A stretch of DNA of 41,012 nt, from the NCBI GenBank assembly GCA_029932675.1, contig JAOZPP010000021.1:1-41012 (forward strand), read 5' to 3'. Shown piece by piece: positions 24,310 through 32,518 of the stretch. The translations under genes and the position numbers were made by a program. The notes beneath the pieces were generated by a model. The model saw only the letters and a list, made by a program, of their open reading frames with translations, was not told where the DNA came from and ran no database searches. Origin of the DNA: a bacterium (lineage in GTDB: Bacteria > SM23-81 > DAOVCL01). Position 1 is the first letter of the stretch. Each line of letters starts with the position of its first letter.

Positions 24310-25083
24310 TTGATCAAGATAGATCCAACTGCTCTTGTAGACAAGGGGGCGGACCTAGCCGATGGGGTGGAAATTGGCCCCTATACGATTGTGGAAGGGG
24401 GAGTAAGGATTGGAGAGGGGACGAAAATAGCTTCTCATTGTTTGATCGCCTCTGGAACGGAAATTGGCGAGGAATGCAAGATCCATCATGGGGCCGTTTT
24501 AGGGACGATTCCCCAGGATCTCAAATTTCAAGGGGAGAAAACCAGATTGAGGATGGGGAGGGGAAATATCGTCAGAGAATATGCCACCTTGAATAGGGGG
24601 ACCAAACAGAGAGGGGAGACCAGGGTGGGGGACAATAATCTCTTTATGGCCTATTCACATGTGGCCCATGACTGCTGGATTGGGAACAATGTTGTTTTAG
24701 CCAATGCGGTTAACTTGGGGGGGCATGTAGAGATTGAGGATTTCGCTATCTTGGGAGGAATGGTGCCAGTCCATCAATTCGTCAAGATAGGGGCCCATGT
24801 TATGGTGGGAGGGGGGTTCAGGTTAAGCAAGGATGTCTGTCCCTTTGTCACCGTTGCTGGCTATCCACTTAAAGTTACGGGGCTTAACCTAATAGGGCTG
24901 AGGAGGAGAGGTTTCCCCTCCCGGACGATCGCCATTTTAAAAAGGGTCTTCCAGATACTTTTCCGTTCCCCATTCAATGTCTCCCAAGCCCTCAAGGTCA
25001 TTCAGGAAGAGGTTGAACCCATCCCGGAAGTGAAGACCGTAGTGGAGTTCATTGGAAGGAGCGAAAGGGGGATAATTCTCTGA
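24310..25083 (+). CDS. lpxA: UDP-N-acetylglucosamine O-acyltransferase
   Basis: This 257-residue enzyme catalyses the first step of lipid A synthesis, adding 3-hydroxyacyl from ACP to UDP-GlcNAc. Left-handed hexapeptide beta-helix repeats occupy about residues 6-185; the catalytic histidine is in 'YSHVAHDCWIGNN' (about residues 115-127). The C-terminal helical domain has 'LNLIGLRRRGF' (about residues 194-204). I place the start at TTG 24310 ('MIKIDPTALV', the family N-terminus), one base after the lpxC-fabZ stop, not at an upstream GTG. It ends overlapping proS by one base. Confidence 0.96.
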   Translation: MIKIDPTALVDKGADLADGVEIGPYTIVEGGVRIGEGTKIASHCLIASGTEIGEECKIHHGAVLGTIPQDLKFQGEKTRLRMGRGNIVREYATLNRGTKQRGETRVGDNNLFMAYSHVAHDCWIGNNVVLANAVNLGGHVEIEDFAILGGMVPVHQFVKIGAHVMVGGGFRLSKDVCPFVTVAGYPLKVTGLNLIGLRRRGFPSRTIAILKRVFQILFRSPFNVSQALKVIQEEVEPIPEVKTVVEFIGRSERGIIL

Positions 25084-26801
25084 TGAGGTGGCGGGAAACT
25101 TATATTCCTACCTTAAAGGAGCCCCCTGCAGAAGCGGAGATTACCAGCCATAAGCTAATGCTCCGGGCAGGTCTGATGAGGAAGCTTACCTCTGGTGTCT
25201 ACATCTATCTTCCTCTGGGAATGAAGGCGATAAAGAAAGTGGAATCTATAGTTAGGGAGGAAATGAACCGGGCAGGTGGGGTGGAGCTCCTCCTTCCCGT
25301 TCTTCATCCAGCCGAGCTCTGGAGGGAGAGCGGCAGGTGGGATCATTACGGAGTGGAGTTGATGAGGGTTAAGGACCGACACGGAAGGGATTTTGCCTTA
25401 GGCCCCACCCACGAGGAGGTGATTACCGACCTTCTGCGGGGTGAGGTTCGCTCCTATAGGGATTTACCCATAATTCTCTATCAAATCCAGACCAAGTTTA
25501 GGGACGAGATGAGACCAAGGTTTGGAGTGATGAGGGCGAGGGAGTTCTTGATGAAGGATGCCTACAGCTTTCATCAGGATGATAATTCCCTTAGCCAAAC
25601 CTACCAGAAGATGTTTGATGCTTACTCGCGGATATTCACTCGTTGCGGCCTCTCTTTCAGCCCGGTGGAGGCGGATTCAGGGGCCATTGGGGGTGATGTA
25701 ACCCACGAGTTTATGGTTTTGGCAGAGAATGGGGAATCTGAGGTCCTCACTTGCTCAAGCTGTGGCTATGCAGCTACCCGAGAGAGGGCTGAGGCTAAGG
25801 CACCAGGCCTTTCCGATGAGAAACCAGTGGCTCGGGAATTAGTGCACACCCCTGGATTAAAAACGGTGGAGGAGGTGAGTGGTTTTCTCGGTGTAGAACC
25901 CCAGAGATTGGTGAAGACTATCCTTTACCGCACAGAGGAAGGATTTGTGGCCGCCCTAATTAGGGGTGATCGGGAGATAAATGAGGTCAAGCTGAAAAGG
26001 TTCTTGAGGACAGAGGAACTGCAAATGGCCTCTCCAGAGGAGATCTTGCAGCTTACTGGAGCGCCATTGGGCTTCTCTGGCCCGGTGGGGCTGGAGGGGG
26101 TGAGAATTTTAGCCGATTACTCCCTCCAGGATGGGGGAAACTTCGTCGTGGGGGCAAATAGGGAAGATCACCATTTGATAAATGTTAACTATGGCCGAGA
26201 TTTCCGGGTGGATGGCTTCGTTGATCTTATCCTGGCCCAAGAGGGGGATATCTGCGCTCGCTGTGGGAAGAGCTTTACCTCTGGTCGGGGAATAGAGGTT
26301 GGTCAAATCTTCAAGCTGGGAACAAAGTATAGCAGCTCAATGAAGGCCTATTTTTTGGATAAGGAAGGGGAGGAGAGACCATTTGTGATGGGCTGTTACG
26401 GAATTGGGATCACCAGGACTGTTGCAGCGGTGATCGAACAACATCATGATAGGGATGGGATAATCTGGCCCCTATCGGTTGCCCCTTATCAGGTTCTTAT
26501 CCTCCCTTTAAACATTACCCATCCCCAAACCAGGGAGACCGCAGAGGAGCTTTATAAACAACTGAAGGACTGGGAGGTGCTCCTCGATGACCGGGAGGAG
26601 AGGGCGGGAACCAAGTTCAAGGATGCTGATCTTATCGGCATCCCCTTAAGGGTGACCATTGGAGAGCGGAGCCTTAAAGAGGGCAAGGTGGAGATAAAGC
26701 TACGAGGTGAGCCAACTCCCATCTCCGTTTCCATCGAGGAGGCTACTCAAAAGGTGAGGTCGATATTGGAGGATTGGGGGGGGAGAGGACGACCGGGCTG
26801 A
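25083..26801 (+). CDS. proS: Prolyl-tRNA synthetase (bacterial type, with editing domain)
   Basis: This 572-residue class II synthetase has the bacterial ProRS length and layout. Motif 2 is in 'YQIQTKFRDEMRPRFGVMRAREF' (about residues 136-158), and an INS/YbaK-like editing domain lies between motifs 2 and 3 (about residues 230-385, with 'RLVKTILYRTEEGFVAALIRGD'). Motif 3 is 'GCYGIGITRTVAAVIEQHHD' (about residues 438-457), and the anticodon-binding domain follows ('VAPYQVLILPLN' to the C-terminus). ATG 25083 overlaps the lpxA stop (TGATG). It charges tRNA-Pro, and mischarged Ala-tRNA-Pro is cleared by the insert. A 131-bp gap separates it from queD. Confidence 0.97.
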   Translation: MRWRETYIPTLKEPPAEAEITSHKLMLRAGLMRKLTSGVYIYLPLGMKAIKKVESIVREEMNRAGGVELLLPVLHPAELWRESGRWDHYGVELMRVKDRHGRDFALGPTHEEVITDLLRGEVRSYRDLPIILYQIQTKFRDEMRPRFGVMRAREFLMKDAYSFHQDDNSLSQTYQKMFDAYSRIFTRCGLSFSPVEADSGAIGGDVTHEFMVLAENGESEVLTCSSCGYAATRERAEAKAPGLSDEKPVARELVHTPGLKTVEEVSGFLGVEPQRLVKTILYRTEEGFVAALIRGDREINEVKLKRFLRTEELQMASPEEILQLTGAPLGFSGPVGLEGVRILADYSLQDGGNFVVGANREDHHLINVNYGRDFRVDGFVDLILAQEGDICARCGKSFTSGRGIEVGQIFKLGTKYSSSMKAYFLDKEGEERPFVMGCYGIGITRTVAAVIEQHHDRDGIIWPLSVAPYQVLILPLNITHPQTRETAEELYKQLKDWEVLLDDREERAGTKFKDADLIGIPLRVTIGERSLKEGKVEIKLRGEPTPISVSIEEATQKVRSILEDWGGRGRPG

Positions 26802-26932
26802 ACCTCTAAGAGAGCGATTTCAAGAGGAACCCCGCCTATCTGCCACATCCAGAGAAACAGAGGCTATCGTCCAGCTAAGGGGATTTACCATCAGATCTCA
26901 AGTGCTTGAAATTTTGAAGCAAGCAGGTTCTG

Positions 26933-27304
26933 ATGTATTATCTTACGGTAAAAAGTAGTTTTGCTGCTGCCCACCGGATTGTGGGCTATGAGGGTGCCTG
27001 TTCTCGATACCATGGCCACAACTTTAGCATCGAGGTGGAGGTGGAGGGGAAGGATTTAGATGAGTTGGGGATGGCCATGGATTTCAAAGAGCTGAAGGAG
27101 TTGGTGGATGGGGTAATCTCCGGACTTGACCACCAGGATCTGAACAGGTTCCCTCCCTTTCAAGAACTTAACCCCACCTCTGAATCCTTAGCCAAGTATA
27201 TTTACGATAAACTAAAGCCCTTGATTGAACCCCCCCTATCTCTGAGTTCGGTCACAGTATGGGAGACTAAGGGCTATAGGGTTACTTACCGGGAAAGTAG
27301 GTGA
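26933..27304 (+). CDS. queD: 6-carboxytetrahydropterin synthase QueD
   Basis: This 123-residue member of the 6-pyruvoyl-tetrahydropterin synthase family makes 6-carboxy-tetrahydropterin from dihydroneopterin triphosphate, the second step to preQ0. Zinc ligands are H14, H27 and H29 ('AAHRIVG', 'RYHGHNF') and the catalytic cysteine is C23, giving the C-x3-HGH pattern. 'AMDFKELKELV' and 'LDHQDLNRF...NPTSE' are the conserved lower elements. ATG 26933 has no strong ribosome binding site (AGCAGGTTCTG). The stop overlaps queE (GTGA). I see no convincing preQ1 riboswitch in the 131 bp upstream. Confidence 0.96.
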   Translation: MYYLTVKSSFAAAHRIVGYEGACSRYHGHNFSIEVEVEGKDLDELGMAMDFKELKELVDGVISGLDHQDLNRFPPFQELNPTSESLAKYIYDKLKPLIEPPLSLSSVTVWETKGYRVTYRESR

Positions 27305-27939
27305 AGTTTAGCGAAATATTCTATTCCATCCAAGGAGAGTCAAGCTGGGTTGGATCTCCCTGTACCTTTCTCCGGCTTTGGGGGTGTAACCTCCGCTGCT
27401 TGTGGTGTGACACGAAGTATTCCTACGAGGAGAAACCAATTGGTCTCACTTTGGCCCAGGTCCTCAGGAGGGTGGAGAGTTTCCCTGCTCAGTTGGTGGA
27501 GATCACCGGTGGGGAACCGCTTCTCCAAGAGGAGGTTTACCCCCTTATGGGGGAGCTTCTGCAGAGGGGATATAAGGTCCTCCTGGACACCAATGGTTCC
27601 TTGGACATAGGAGGGGTTCCCGAGGAGGTAATCCGGATTATAGACATAAAACCGCCAAAGAGTGGTATGTCGGAGAGAACAAAATGGGGGAATTTAGAGG
27701 AGCTCAGACCAACGGATGAGGTGAAGTTCGTCCTGGTGGACAGGGACGATTATCAATGGGCGAAGGGGATAACGGAAAGATACTCCCTTCTGAGGAGAGC
27801 AAGGGTTATCTTTTCACCGGCCAATGGATTTCTCTCACTGAGGGAACTGGCGGAGTGGATCCTCAGGGATGGACTTAAGGTGAGGCTCGGGTTTCAGTTG
27901 CAAAAGTTTATTTGGGAAAAAGGAACCAGGGGGCATTGA
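27301..27939 (+). CDS. queE: 7-carboxy-7-deazaguanine synthase QueE
   Basis: This 212-residue radical-SAM enzyme turns 6-carboxytetrahydropterin into 7-carboxy-7-deazaguanine. The 4Fe-4S ligands C29, C33 and C36 are in 'CNLRCLWC' (CxxxCxxC). 'SIQGESSWVGSPCTFLRLWG' (about residues 9-28) and 'EITGGEPLLQEE' (about 67-78) are conserved QueE segments. Start GTG 27301 overlaps the queD stop by 4 bp and the stop overlaps the queC start (TGATG), indicating one translationally coupled unit. Confidence 0.96.
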   Translation: MKFSEIFYSIQGESSWVGSPCTFLRLWGCNLRCLWCDTKYSYEEKPIGLTLAQVLRRVESFPAQLVEITGGEPLLQEEVYPLMGELLQRGYKVLLDTNGSLDIGGVPEEVIRIIDIKPPKSGMSERTKWGNLEELRPTDEVKFVLVDRDDYQWAKGITERYSLLRRARVIFSPANGFLSLRELAEWILRDGLKVRLGFQLQKFIWEKGTRGH

Positions 27940-28634
27940 TGGAGAGACCTTTGGGGATAGTGTTGGTCAGTGGGGGGATGGATAGCCTCGTTGCCCTCGC
28001 CATCGCCAATCAAACCCACCGATTGGCCCTCATCCATTTCAACTATGGCCAAAAGGCAGAGGGGAGGGAACTGGAGGCTTTCCATAGAATCTCCGAATTC
28101 TATAGGGCAGAACAGAGGCTCTCTGTTGATCTAAGTTATTGGAAGAAAATTGGTGGCACAAGTCTAATTGACCAGAATTCGGAGATTCCTTCCGGATTAT
28201 CAGATGGTATCCCCACTACCTATGTTCCCTTCCGTAATGCCCAGCTCGTCTCGGTAGCCGTATCCTGGGGTGAGGTGATTGGGGCGGAGGCAATATTTAT
28301 CGGGGCAGTAGAGGAAGACTCGGCAGGCTATCCAGATTGTCGAAGGGAGTTCTATACTGCCTTCAATCGGTTGATAGATTTAGGGACCAGACCTTCCACC
28401 TCTATGGAGGTTAAGACTCCCCTTATTGGAATGAAAAAGAACGAAATCGTCAAGTTAGGGGTTAGGCTAAAGGTCCCCTTTGAGCTCTCCTGGTCCTGTT
28501 ATCGAGGGGGACCAAAGTCCTGTGGACAATGTGATAGCTGCCTACGTAGGTTGAGAGCCTTTCGGGAGGCGGGCTATCCCGACCCATTGGAGTACGAGAA
28601 TAATCTCCTCAACGGGACCAGGGTAGGCGATTAA
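27939..28634 (+). CDS. queC: 7-cyano-7-deazaguanine (preQ0) synthase QueC
   Basis: This 231-residue ATP-dependent enzyme forms preQ0 from 7-carboxy-7-deazaguanine and ammonia. The PP-loop SGGMDS is at residues 11-16. The zinc site is the four-cysteine cluster 'SCYRGGPKSCGQCDSCLRR' (about residues 186-204). 'TYVPFRNAQLVSVAVSWGEV' is a conserved QueC helix. Start ATG 27939 is chosen because the family begins here and it overlaps the queE stop; a TTG 27 bp upstream would add non-conserved residues. folE2 starts 22 bp later. Confidence 0.96.
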   Translation: MERPLGIVLVSGGMDSLVALAIANQTHRLALIHFNYGQKAEGRELEAFHRISEFYRAEQRLSVDLSYWKKIGGTSLIDQNSEIPSGLSDGIPTTYVPFRNAQLVSVAVSWGEVIGAEAIFIGAVEEDSAGYPDCRREFYTAFNRLIDLGTRPSTSMEVKTPLIGMKKNEIVKLGVRLKVPFELSWSCYRGGPKSCGQCDSCLRRLRAFREAGYPDPLEYENNLLNGTRVGD

Positions 28635-28656
28635 AGATGAAGAGTGAGGGGGCCCG

Positions 28657-29433
28657 ATGAGGGACATCCAGAGCGAGGAAGATCAGCGGAGGATAGAGAT
28701 CGACAAAGTAGGGGTGAAGGAGTTGAGCTATCCGATAATTGTCTTGGATAGAGCCAACAAGCTTCAGCCCACAGTGGCTAAGGTGAATATGTTTGTCAAC
28801 CTTCCTCATCATTATCGAGGCACCCATATGAGCCGATTTGTGGAGATACTTAACCAGTATCGGGGCCAGATAACGATGAAGAATATGGGACCAATTCTGC
28901 GGAAGATGAGGGAAGTCTTTCAGGCCCAATCCGCTCATCTGGAGATTGATTTCCCCTATTTTATAGAAAAGGAAGCCCCGGTGAGTAGGTCAAAGTCTCT
29001 AATGAGCTATGGTTGTAGATTCATCGGGTCCTTAGACCAGAAGGAGGATTACATCCTTGAGGTGCGGGTGCCGGTAAATACCCTCTGTCCATGCTCTAAG
29101 GAGATTTCCGATCGAGGTGCACACAATCAAAGGGGAGAGGTGAGGCTACAGGTGAGGTTTAAGAAGTTTGTCTGGATAGAGGATTTGGTTGCCTTGGTGG
29201 AGGGGGCTGCTTCCAGTGGTCTCTACTCGTTGTTGAAGAGGGAAGATGAGAAGTGGGTAACAGAGAATGCCTATGATCACCCAACTTTTGTGGAAGATGT
29301 AGTCAGATCCGTGGCCGAGAAACTTTTGCCGGATAAAAACATAACCTGGTTTTCTGTGGAGGTGGAAAGCCAGGAGTCAATCCATAACCACAATGCCTAT
29401 GCCTTCTTGGAGAGGGGATCAAGGGATAATTAG
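28657..29433 (+). CDS. folE2: GTP cyclohydrolase FolE2 (type IB)
   Basis: This 258-residue protein converts GTP to dihydroneopterin triphosphate, the first step of both folate and preQ0 synthesis. Family motifs: 'RGTHMSRFVEIL' (about residues 54-65), 'VNTLCPCSKEISDRGAHNQRG' (metal site cysteine/histidine, about 140-159) and 'WFSVEVESQESIHNHNAYA' near the C-terminus. FolE2 is the metal-flexible alternative to FolE and is often used under zinc limitation. It closes the queD-queE-queC-folE2 unit, so this cluster supplies all enzymes from GTP to preQ0. ATG 28657 has a weak GAGGGGGCCCG ribosome binding site. Confidence 0.95.
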   Translation: MRDIQSEEDQRRIEIDKVGVKELSYPIIVLDRANKLQPTVAKVNMFVNLPHHYRGTHMSRFVEILNQYRGQITMKNMGPILRKMREVFQAQSAHLEIDFPYFIEKEAPVSRSKSLMSYGCRFIGSLDQKEDYILEVRVPVNTLCPCSKEISDRGAHNQRGEVRLQVRFKKFVWIEDLVALVEGAASSGLYSLLKREDEKWVTENAYDHPTFVEDVVRSVAEKLLPDKNITWFSVEVESQESIHNHNAYAFLERGSRDN

Positions 29434-29529
29434 CAGGCCTTGAAGATCCGGGAGGGAACAGCGTCAAGAGGGCTTGGGAGATGGAGGCAAATCTATTTTT
29501 TGAATTTTCTTAGAGAAAGGGACTTTCAT

Positions 29530-30408
29530 ATGAGGAAACCAATTTTAGGGTTGGTATTTTTAGCGCTTTTAGGATGTTCCCAGAGGGAGAAAGCCCCCAT
29601 TGGGATAATAAGTGCAATCCCAGAAGAGCTCAAACTAATGAGAGATTCTCTGGTTACGGTGGATGAGGTGAAGGTGGGGCCTTGGCAGTTTTGGGAAGGG
29701 ACCTGGAAAGGAAAAAGGGTGGTGCTTACCGTTGGGGGAGTGGGAAAGGTTAATGCAGCAGTTGTCACCAATCTCCTTGTGGATCATTTCCATCCACGGG
29801 CGATAATATTCTCTGGAATTGCCGGCGGAGTCCCTGATTCTGCCCAAATCGGTGACATAACCATCTCCTCTCAGGCCGTAGAGCATGATTTTGGAGCTAT
29901 TGTTCCAGTGGGAGGTGTGGAGGGAAGGGCTTATCCAGGCAACTCGGACCTCACCCGTGGTTTTGTTCCGTCCCCGGTTCCGGTAATGAAGGGTTCAACT
30001 ATGGTGGGGATAACCTACTTCCGTGCGGATAGTTTGCTCATAGAACTGGCCAAACGGGCCAGTGAAGAGGTTAAATTGCCTCCAATACCGCAGTTGAACC
30101 GCATCCCTCAGGTAAGGGTGGGGGTTGTAGCTACTGGTGATCAATTTATTGCCTCCTCCCAGAAGTGCAGATGGCTCTATCAAAGCTTCCATGCGCTCTC
30201 TACCGAGATGGAGGGAGGGGCGGTAGCCCAGGTGGCTACTACTTATGGGGTTCCCTGGGTTCTGATTAGGTGCAACTCTGATCGGGCCGATGAGGAAGCC
30301 CATCAGGTGATCAAGGAGTTTGGCACCTATGCTGCCCGTAATTCTGCTTCGATAGTCCTTAAACTAATTGAGCTGTTCCCCGATGGAGATAAGGCCCTTA
30401 AAAATTGA
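29530..30408 (+). CDS. Exported MTA/SAH nucleosidase-like (purine nucleosidase) lipoprotein
   Basis: From ATG 29530 this 292-residue protein has a lipoprotein signal 'MRKPILGLVFLALLGCSQRE' with lipobox LLGC and acylated C17. The mature part is a nucleoside phosphorylase-type fold: 'GIISAIPEELKLMRDSLV', 'LTVGGVGKVNAAVVTNLLVD', 'IIFSGIAGGVPDSAQIGD', and the catalytic-type 'STEMEGGAVAQVATTYGVPW' followed by 'RCNSDRADEEA' (general-acid aspartate). This is the MTA/SAH nucleosidase (Pfs) pattern. The cytosolic enzyme normally has no signal, so an anchored, exported form is unusual. I reject an upstream in-frame TTG start. The ribosome binding site is GAGAAAGGG. Confidence 0.82.
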   Translation: MRKPILGLVFLALLGCSQREKAPIGIISAIPEELKLMRDSLVTVDEVKVGPWQFWEGTWKGKRVVLTVGGVGKVNAAVVTNLLVDHFHPRAIIFSGIAGGVPDSAQIGDITISSQAVEHDFGAIVPVGGVEGRAYPGNSDLTRGFVPSPVPVMKGSTMVGITYFRADSLLIELAKRASEEVKLPPIPQLNRIPQVRVGVVATGDQFIASSQKCRWLYQSFHALSTEMEGGAVAQVATTYGVPWVLIRCNSDRADEEAHQVIKEFGTYAARNSASIVLKLIELFPDGDKALKN

Positions 30409-30811
30409 AGATTATGAGATTATCTTAAGGCTCTGGGATAAGGCTGGCCTCCCTTATAAACCACGCGGCAGGGACAGCTATGAGGAGATGAAGAGACAGA
30501 TGGAGAACGATCCTGATCTATTCTTAGGAGTTGAAGAGGATGGAAAACTGATTGGGGTCATAATTGCCACCTATGATGGACGTAAGGGATGGTTGAATAG
30601 GATAGCTGTCGACCCCGCATATAGGGGAAGGGGAATAGGTTTAATGCTCACCAGGGCAGGAGAAGAGGCATTGCGGAAAAGGGGGGCAAAAATAATTGCT
30701 CTTTTGGTGGAGAGGTCAAATCAAGCTTCCCTCAACCTTGCTCGCCAGGCCGGATATGTGGTTGCTCGAGACATTCTCTACCTTACTAAGAGGGAAAGTG
30801 AGGAGGTCTGA
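30383..30811 (+). CDS. GNAT acetyltransferase (RimI-like)
   Basis: This 142-residue protein begins at ATG 30383, inside the end of the upstream gene (26-bp overlap). 'MEIRPLKIEDYEIILRLW' is a typical GNAT start; the acetyl-CoA motif is 'VDPAYRGRGIGLMLTRAGEE' (about residues 77-96) and 'VERSNQASLNLARQAGYVVA' ends the domain. It resembles the small RimI/ArgA-like acetyltransferases that modify protein N-termini or amino groups of small molecules; the substrate is not evident. The stop overlaps the next start (TGATG at 30809-30813). Confidence 0.85.
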   Translation: MEIRPLKIEDYEIILRLWDKAGLPYKPRGRDSYEEMKRQMENDPDLFLGVEEDGKLIGVIIATYDGRKGWLNRIAVDPAYRGRGIGLMLTRAGEEALRKRGAKIIALLVERSNQASLNLARQAGYVVARDILYLTKRESEEV

Positions 30812-31353
30812 TGAGCAGTCTTGCTGATTTCTTGAAGGAGATAGCAAAGGGGATCAAAAAGGGTATGGAGGACAGGAAAGAGAGGACCCTTACTGTCCTT
30901 TGGGAGGATGGCACCCTGGTAAAGAGGGTAAGGGTTAGGGGCGAGGGAGAGGAGATTAATATATCCGAGATAATGATGGAGGTGCACTGTGACCGCAGGC
31001 GTCCTTCCAGGCTCAAGAACAAGGAGTTAAACATCACCCTAAAACAGGAAGGGCAAATCCTCTTCCAGGGGTTGACCACTGGGGTCAATGAAAATGGTTT
31101 GGGAGCAAGGATAAATCCGATTCATCCACAGGTTAAGCGAGTCCGCAATAGAGATCTCTTGGGAAAGGAATTTATTGTTTATCTGGAAATTCCAGGCCTA
31201 CCCATTAGTCCCACTAAGGGGGAGGTGATCTTTGTGGAAAGGTGTAAGGACCCCGGATTTAAGAAATTTGTGGCCATTAAATTTCTCTTTGTCTCCCCAG
31301 TAGATAAAAAAAATTTACGGGACTATATTCACAGTTTACAGGGGATAGATTAG
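30811..31353 (+). CDS. Possible PilZ-like domain protein
   Basis: This 180-residue protein has no signal peptide. The N-terminal part (about residues 1-75) is charged; 'CDRRRPSRLKNKELNI' (about 59-74) could be the RxxxR ligand loop, and 'LTTGVNENGLGARINP' with 'PGLPISPTKGEVIFVERCKD' followed by a 'FKKFVAIKFLFVS..DKKNLRDYI' ending resembles PilZ-type beta-barrels that bind cyclic di-GMP. The DxSxxG motif is imperfect (V-N-E-N-G-L), so c-di-GMP binding is doubtful. It is tightly coupled to the GNAT gene (TGATG). I am not certain of the family. Confidence 0.5.
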   Translation: MSSLADFLKEIAKGIKKGMEDRKERTLTVLWEDGTLVKRVRVRGEGEEINISEIMMEVHCDRRRPSRLKNKELNITLKQEGQILFQGLTTGVNENGLGARINPIHPQVKRVRNRDLLGKEFIVYLEIPGLPISPTKGEVIFVERCKDPGFKKFVAIKFLFVSPVDKKNLRDYIHSLQGID

Positions 31354-31378
31354 GCCAATCTCCCCAACAGGGCCAGTA

Positions 31379-32014
31379 ATGCAAACCTATAAGGAGATGC
31401 TTTATCAAATTATTAGGCGGGAGAGTAGCAAATTTGATGAAGATAAAGCCTATATCCAGAGGAGACGAAAGGACCTCAACCTTTGGGTAGAGGCCCAGCT
31501 CCTCACCGAGCTGTCTTGGGCCCACAAATTTAAGGGAAAGCTTTATAAATATGGCACAACTGACCAAATTATTAAGTCATATGCCAGGGGTCGAATTTTG
31601 GATGTGGGTTGCGGATCCGGTAACCTTTGTTTCATGCTCTCCGAGGACCCATCATTGATAGTTTTGGGAATCGAGACCAACTGGGTCTGGGTTGATTTGG
31701 CAAACAGGCTTGTTACTAAATTAGGGAGGCCAAATCTGAGGTTCGAATGTAGAGACTTCCTCAAAAATGGGGTAAAGGGAAGATTTGATACGGTGATCTT
31801 CTCCTTTATGCTCCACGATATAGAAAGACCTCTCCCTTATATCGATTATGCTTTTAAAGTTTTAGCCCAGAAGGGACAAATTCTAATTGCGGATTTAGAA
31901 ATTACTTACGAGAGATTGTCCAAGTTTAGGATTAACGATTTTCAAGATCTCGGCTCCCTTTGGTCCCATAACAGGGAAGCCAAGATGGTCTTCTTTAGAA
32001 TTTCCCCTCCTTGA
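31379..32014 (+). CDS. SAM-dependent methyltransferase
   Basis: This 211-residue class I methyltransferase has 'RILDVGCGSGNLCFMLSE' (motif I at about residues 72-89), the acidic 'VLGIETNWVWVDLAN' strand-helix, 'RFECRDFL' and 'FDTVIFSFMLHDIERPLPYI' (about residues 139-158), and a final 'QKGQILIADLEITYERLSKF'. It is the last gene of the + strand run and is followed by a terminator-like hairpin at 32190-32228. The first 65 residues are helical and poorly conserved. The substrate is unknown. Confidence 0.83.
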   Translation: MQTYKEMLYQIIRRESSKFDEDKAYIQRRRKDLNLWVEAQLLTELSWAHKFKGKLYKYGTTDQIIKSYARGRILDVGCGSGNLCFMLSEDPSLIVLGIETNWVWVDLANRLVTKLGRPNLRFECRDFLKNGVKGRFDTVIFSFMLHDIERPLPYIDYAFKVLAQKGQILIADLEITYERLSKFRINDFQDLGSLWSHNREAKMVFFRISPP

Positions 32015-32120
32015 AAGCCGCCGCTGCCTAGCCAGCGTATCGACCAATTTTGGACAGGATTGACGGGATGATCAGGATAGATATATATCCCGAATTATTC
32101 ATGAACTGAAAATGAATTGG

Positions 32121-32187
32121 CATAAATTTTTCAAGGCCAATGATTTGTGTATTTGTTTCGTAGGGACAGACATTTATGTCTGTCCGC
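32121..32187 (-). repeat. 67-bp dispersed repeat with palindrome, copy 2
   Basis: This is the exact reverse complement of 7748-7814. The palindrome occupies 32164-32185. Here it lies between the end of the methyltransferase gene and the intrinsic terminator. The flanking GGACTCCG-type inverted repeat forms that terminator. Confidence 0.88.
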
Positions 32188-32189
32188 TT

Positions 32190-32228
32190 CCTCGGACTCC
32201 GCCTTAACGGAGTCTGAGGGAGGTTTTT
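32190..32228 (+). terminator. Rho-independent terminator after the housekeeping operon
   Basis: CCTCGGACTCCG (32190-32201) pairs with CGGAGTCTGAGG (32208-32219) with one G-U pair and a 6-base loop CCTTAA. A TTTTT run follows at 32224-32228. The T-run begins 4 bases after the stem, so it is a slightly relaxed intrinsic terminator for the + strand. Confidence 0.65.
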
Positions 32229-32315
32229 AATTATGGCTGGGATTGACGAGATAAACAAAAATCATGTAAAGCCTGTCAGAAAAACCCTTCGCTGGTAGCC
32301 CGGTCCATTAGGGTA

Positions 32316-32513
32316 TCAGGGGAGTCGGACAAGGATAAAATAGGATCTAGGATAGAGATAATCCTCTCCTGACTCATCAACGACTCTCAAATAACCTTCC
32401 TTTGCCGCCGCGTCGTCAGGCAGTATTTGATAAATCTTCCGCTTTTCCAAATCCTCACAGTCCTTATTCTCAATGCAAAGCGCAAATATCTTTTCTCTTC
32501 GTTCTTCTTCCAT
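32316..32513 (-). CDS. Small conserved hypothetical protein
   Basis: This 65-residue protein reads 'MEEERREKIFALCIENKDCE', then 'KRKIYQILPDDAAAKEGYLRV' (about 24-44) and 'VDESGEDYLYPRSYFILVRLP'. The pattern 'K.Y.(V/I)LPD..A...G..RV.DESGEDYLYP..YF' is recurrent in many unrelated bacteria as a short stand-alone protein of unknown function; I know it from memory only. It lies 5 bp after a broken minus-strand gene whose product often accompanies it. Ribosome binding site not evident. The minus-strand orientation opposes the upstream operon. Confidence 0.62.
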   Translation of the reverse strand: MEEERREKIFALCIENKDCEDLEKRKIYQILPDDAAAKEGYLRVVDESGEDYLYPRSYFILVRLP

Positions 32514-32518
32514 TGGTT

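Noticed and set aside
26802-26932. Possible preQ1 riboswitch upstream of queD
   Set aside because: There is an AGAGG segment and an A-rich part, but the characteristic H-type pseudoknot with the C-rich loop and AACTAAGG-like tail is not visible.
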